From Candidatus Yanofskyibacteriota bacterium (GTDB taxonomy: Bacteria; Patescibacteriota; Minisyncoccia; 2-02-FULL-40-12; IGHO2-01-FULL-4-A), in contig CAIUCV010000016.1 in assembly GCA_903897805.1 (NCBI GenBank), forward strand, positions 1 to 45,180: a stretch of 45,180 nt of DNA, given 5' to 3'. The translations under genes were made by a program, and so were the position numbers. The notes beneath the pieces were generated by a model. That model was not told the DNA's origin, ran no database searches, and was given only the letters and a program-made list of their open reading frames with translations. Numbering within the stretch: position 1 is the stretch's first letter; the number at the start of each line of letters is the position of its first letter. Positions 41,171 to 45,180 of the stretch are shown here, piece after piece.

Positions 41171-41950
41171 TCAATACATCTGCTTGAACCTTTCCTGCCC
41201 GCCATACTGACGCAAAAAGTTTGAATTTTCAAAAACATCCGTATTCGCTTCGGCATCAACGCTAGTCACATTTCCGACAAATGGTACGTACCATGTTACT
41301 TCAAAACCCCGGCTCGTCTTGGCCAGAAAAGTATTAATTTCTGTTTGGCCAATCGCCAAGGGATTATTTCCCGAATCAAACAGAACCACCGAAACATCGA
41401 CTTTATTCAAATCAAAATCTGAATTATTCAAAACTTCGCCCCCGACTTTGCCGAAAGCGCCGGGTTGCAAGATTTGAGTATAAGAAGAGTTCTTAACCAC
41501 CAAATTCACGCCCGTTATCGCCAAGGAGCTAAGCTTCTGCCAATCCGCGCTTTTGATGGCAAAATCGGCGTGGTCGATTCGCTCCTGAAATTTCAGCGGC
41601 GAATCAATTACGTATTTTGTCTGCCCGGGGAGGATATAAAAGCTGCCGACCTTTTGGGAAATCTTTGCCCCGCTCGCATTGAAAAATGAGATTTCGTACT
41701 CAACGTCGGGAGAACCGTAGTCGGTATTTGAATTAGTAATTTTTGCCAAAAAATCATAGTCATTACTCTCAACATTTGACAGCCAGTGGTCAACAACTTG
41801 TATAGGCGCGAGATTTATTGTCGGATTGGGAGTTGGCGTGGGCGATGGCGAGCGGACTCCTCTATAAATCAAAAAGCCAAGTCCGCCGACAATCAGAAAA
41901 AAAATGACGGCGGCAAGCATTTGCTTTCTTTTTCTCTGTCCTTCTTCCAT
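41171..41950 (-). CDS. hypothetical membrane-anchored protein with Pro/Thr linker and extracellular FxLYD-like beta domain
   Basis: N-terminal TM, SPSPTPTPNPT linker, repeated beta-rich segments (GGEVLNNSDFDLNKVDVSVVLFDSGNNPLAIGQTEI). Confidence 0.75.
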   Translation of the reverse strand: MEEGQRKRKQMLAAVIFFLIVGGLGFLIYRGVRSPSPTPTPNPTINLAPIQVVDHWLSNVESNDYDFLAKITNSNTDYGSPDVEYEISFFNASGAKISQKVGSFYILPGQTKYVIDSPLKFQERIDHADFAIKSADWQKLSSLAITGVNLVVKNSSYTQILQPGAFGKVGGEVLNNSDFDLNKVDVSVVLFDSGNNPLAIGQTEINTFLAKTSRGFEVTWYVPFVGNVTSVDAEANTDVFENSNFLRQYGGQERFKQMY

Positions 41951-41977
41951 AAAGATAATTATATCCCGAACAAAGCA

Positions 41978-42004
41978 ACAAAAAAAGCCCAATTAGGAAC
42001 GGGC
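41978..42004 (-). terminator. rRNA operon terminator
   Basis: minus strand GCCC-GTTCCTAATT-GGGC TTTTTTT. Confidence 0.8.
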
Positions 42005-42033
42005 CTGTGTTAATGTAATCAAAAAACCATTAA

Positions 42034-42140
42034 TCTGGCGACTACCTACTTTCGCAGACGGCTATGCCGACTACTATCATGGGCCTTGAAGGATTTCACT
42101 TCTGAGTTCGGCGTTGGAGACAACTGCTTGTCTCCAACCG
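42034..42140 (-). pseudogene. degenerate 5' truncated second 5S rRNA-like copy
   Basis: minus strand CGCCGAACTCAGAAGTGAAATCCTTCAAGGCCCATGATAGTA...TGCGAAAGTAGGTAGTCGCC matches 5S 3' part; 5' part replaced by TTGGAGACAA-GCAG-TTGTCTCCAA. Confidence 0.75.
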
Positions 42141-42235
42141 GAAATTTAGGAAAATTTTATATAATTTTCCGTCAAGAATTTTCGCATGCCAAATGAGAAA
42201 CCACGGGCATTGATGAAGCAAAATTAAAAGCAGTG

Positions 42236-42355
42236 AATTGGCGGCGACCTACTTTCGCATCATGCTGTGCACGATACTATCATGGGCCTTGGTGTATTTC
42301 ACTTCTGTGTTCGGAATGGGAACAGGTGGAGCAACACCGGTATAGCCACCAAATC
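42236..42355 (-). rRNA. rrf: 5S ribosomal RNA
   Basis: minus strand GGTGGCTATACCGGTGTTGCTCCACCTGTTCCCATTCCGAACACAGAAGTGAAATACACCAAGGCCCATGATAGTATCGTGCACAGCATGATGCGAAAGTAGGTCGCCGCC; extended helix I flanks. Confidence 0.95.
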
Positions 42356-42394
42356 ACTGCTTTTAACAGTGAGCGGAAAAATATTTTAAGGACT

Positions 42395-45180
<2,786 letters not shown>

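Overview
This window looks like a chromosomal segment from a Candidate Phyla Radiation (Patescibacteria, probably Parcubacteria-like) bacterium. That placement is an inference from gene content; no phylogeny was run. It carries a compact housekeeping locus. On the minus strand is a tuf-S10-spc-secY-adk-map superoperon with no rpmD (L30). Around it are pgk/tpiA, galT, glycosyltransferases, a DHH phosphoesterase, rnhA, recA and ftsK. On the plus strand are rnpB with a consensus promoter, rpsF-ssb-rpsR, rpoB-rpoC and rodA. An rRNA segment on the minus strand (23S, partial, then 5S) runs off the right edge. The most interesting signals are mostly not plain CDSs: (1) an IVS-like insertion in helix 45 of 23S rRNA closed by a 22-bp stem, plus two other expanded 23S hairpins; (2) a degenerate second 5S copy whose 5' half is replaced by a perfect hairpin; (3) a complete reversed mini transcription unit (promoter, SD, 70-aa two-TM ORF, terminator) inside the S10 operon between rpsS and rplB; (4) two giant imperfect hairpins (about 240 and 190 nt) flanking a standalone PEP-utilizer 'swivelling phosphohistidine' domain gene between rpoC and rodA; (5) structured leaders and spacers in the ribosomal operon; (6) word-like degenerate tandem repeats in intergenic gaps that run into S5 and FtsK coding sequence; (7) an RNase P RNA that appears to lack the L15 GGU motif. 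No CRISPR, transposase or tRNA gene was seen.
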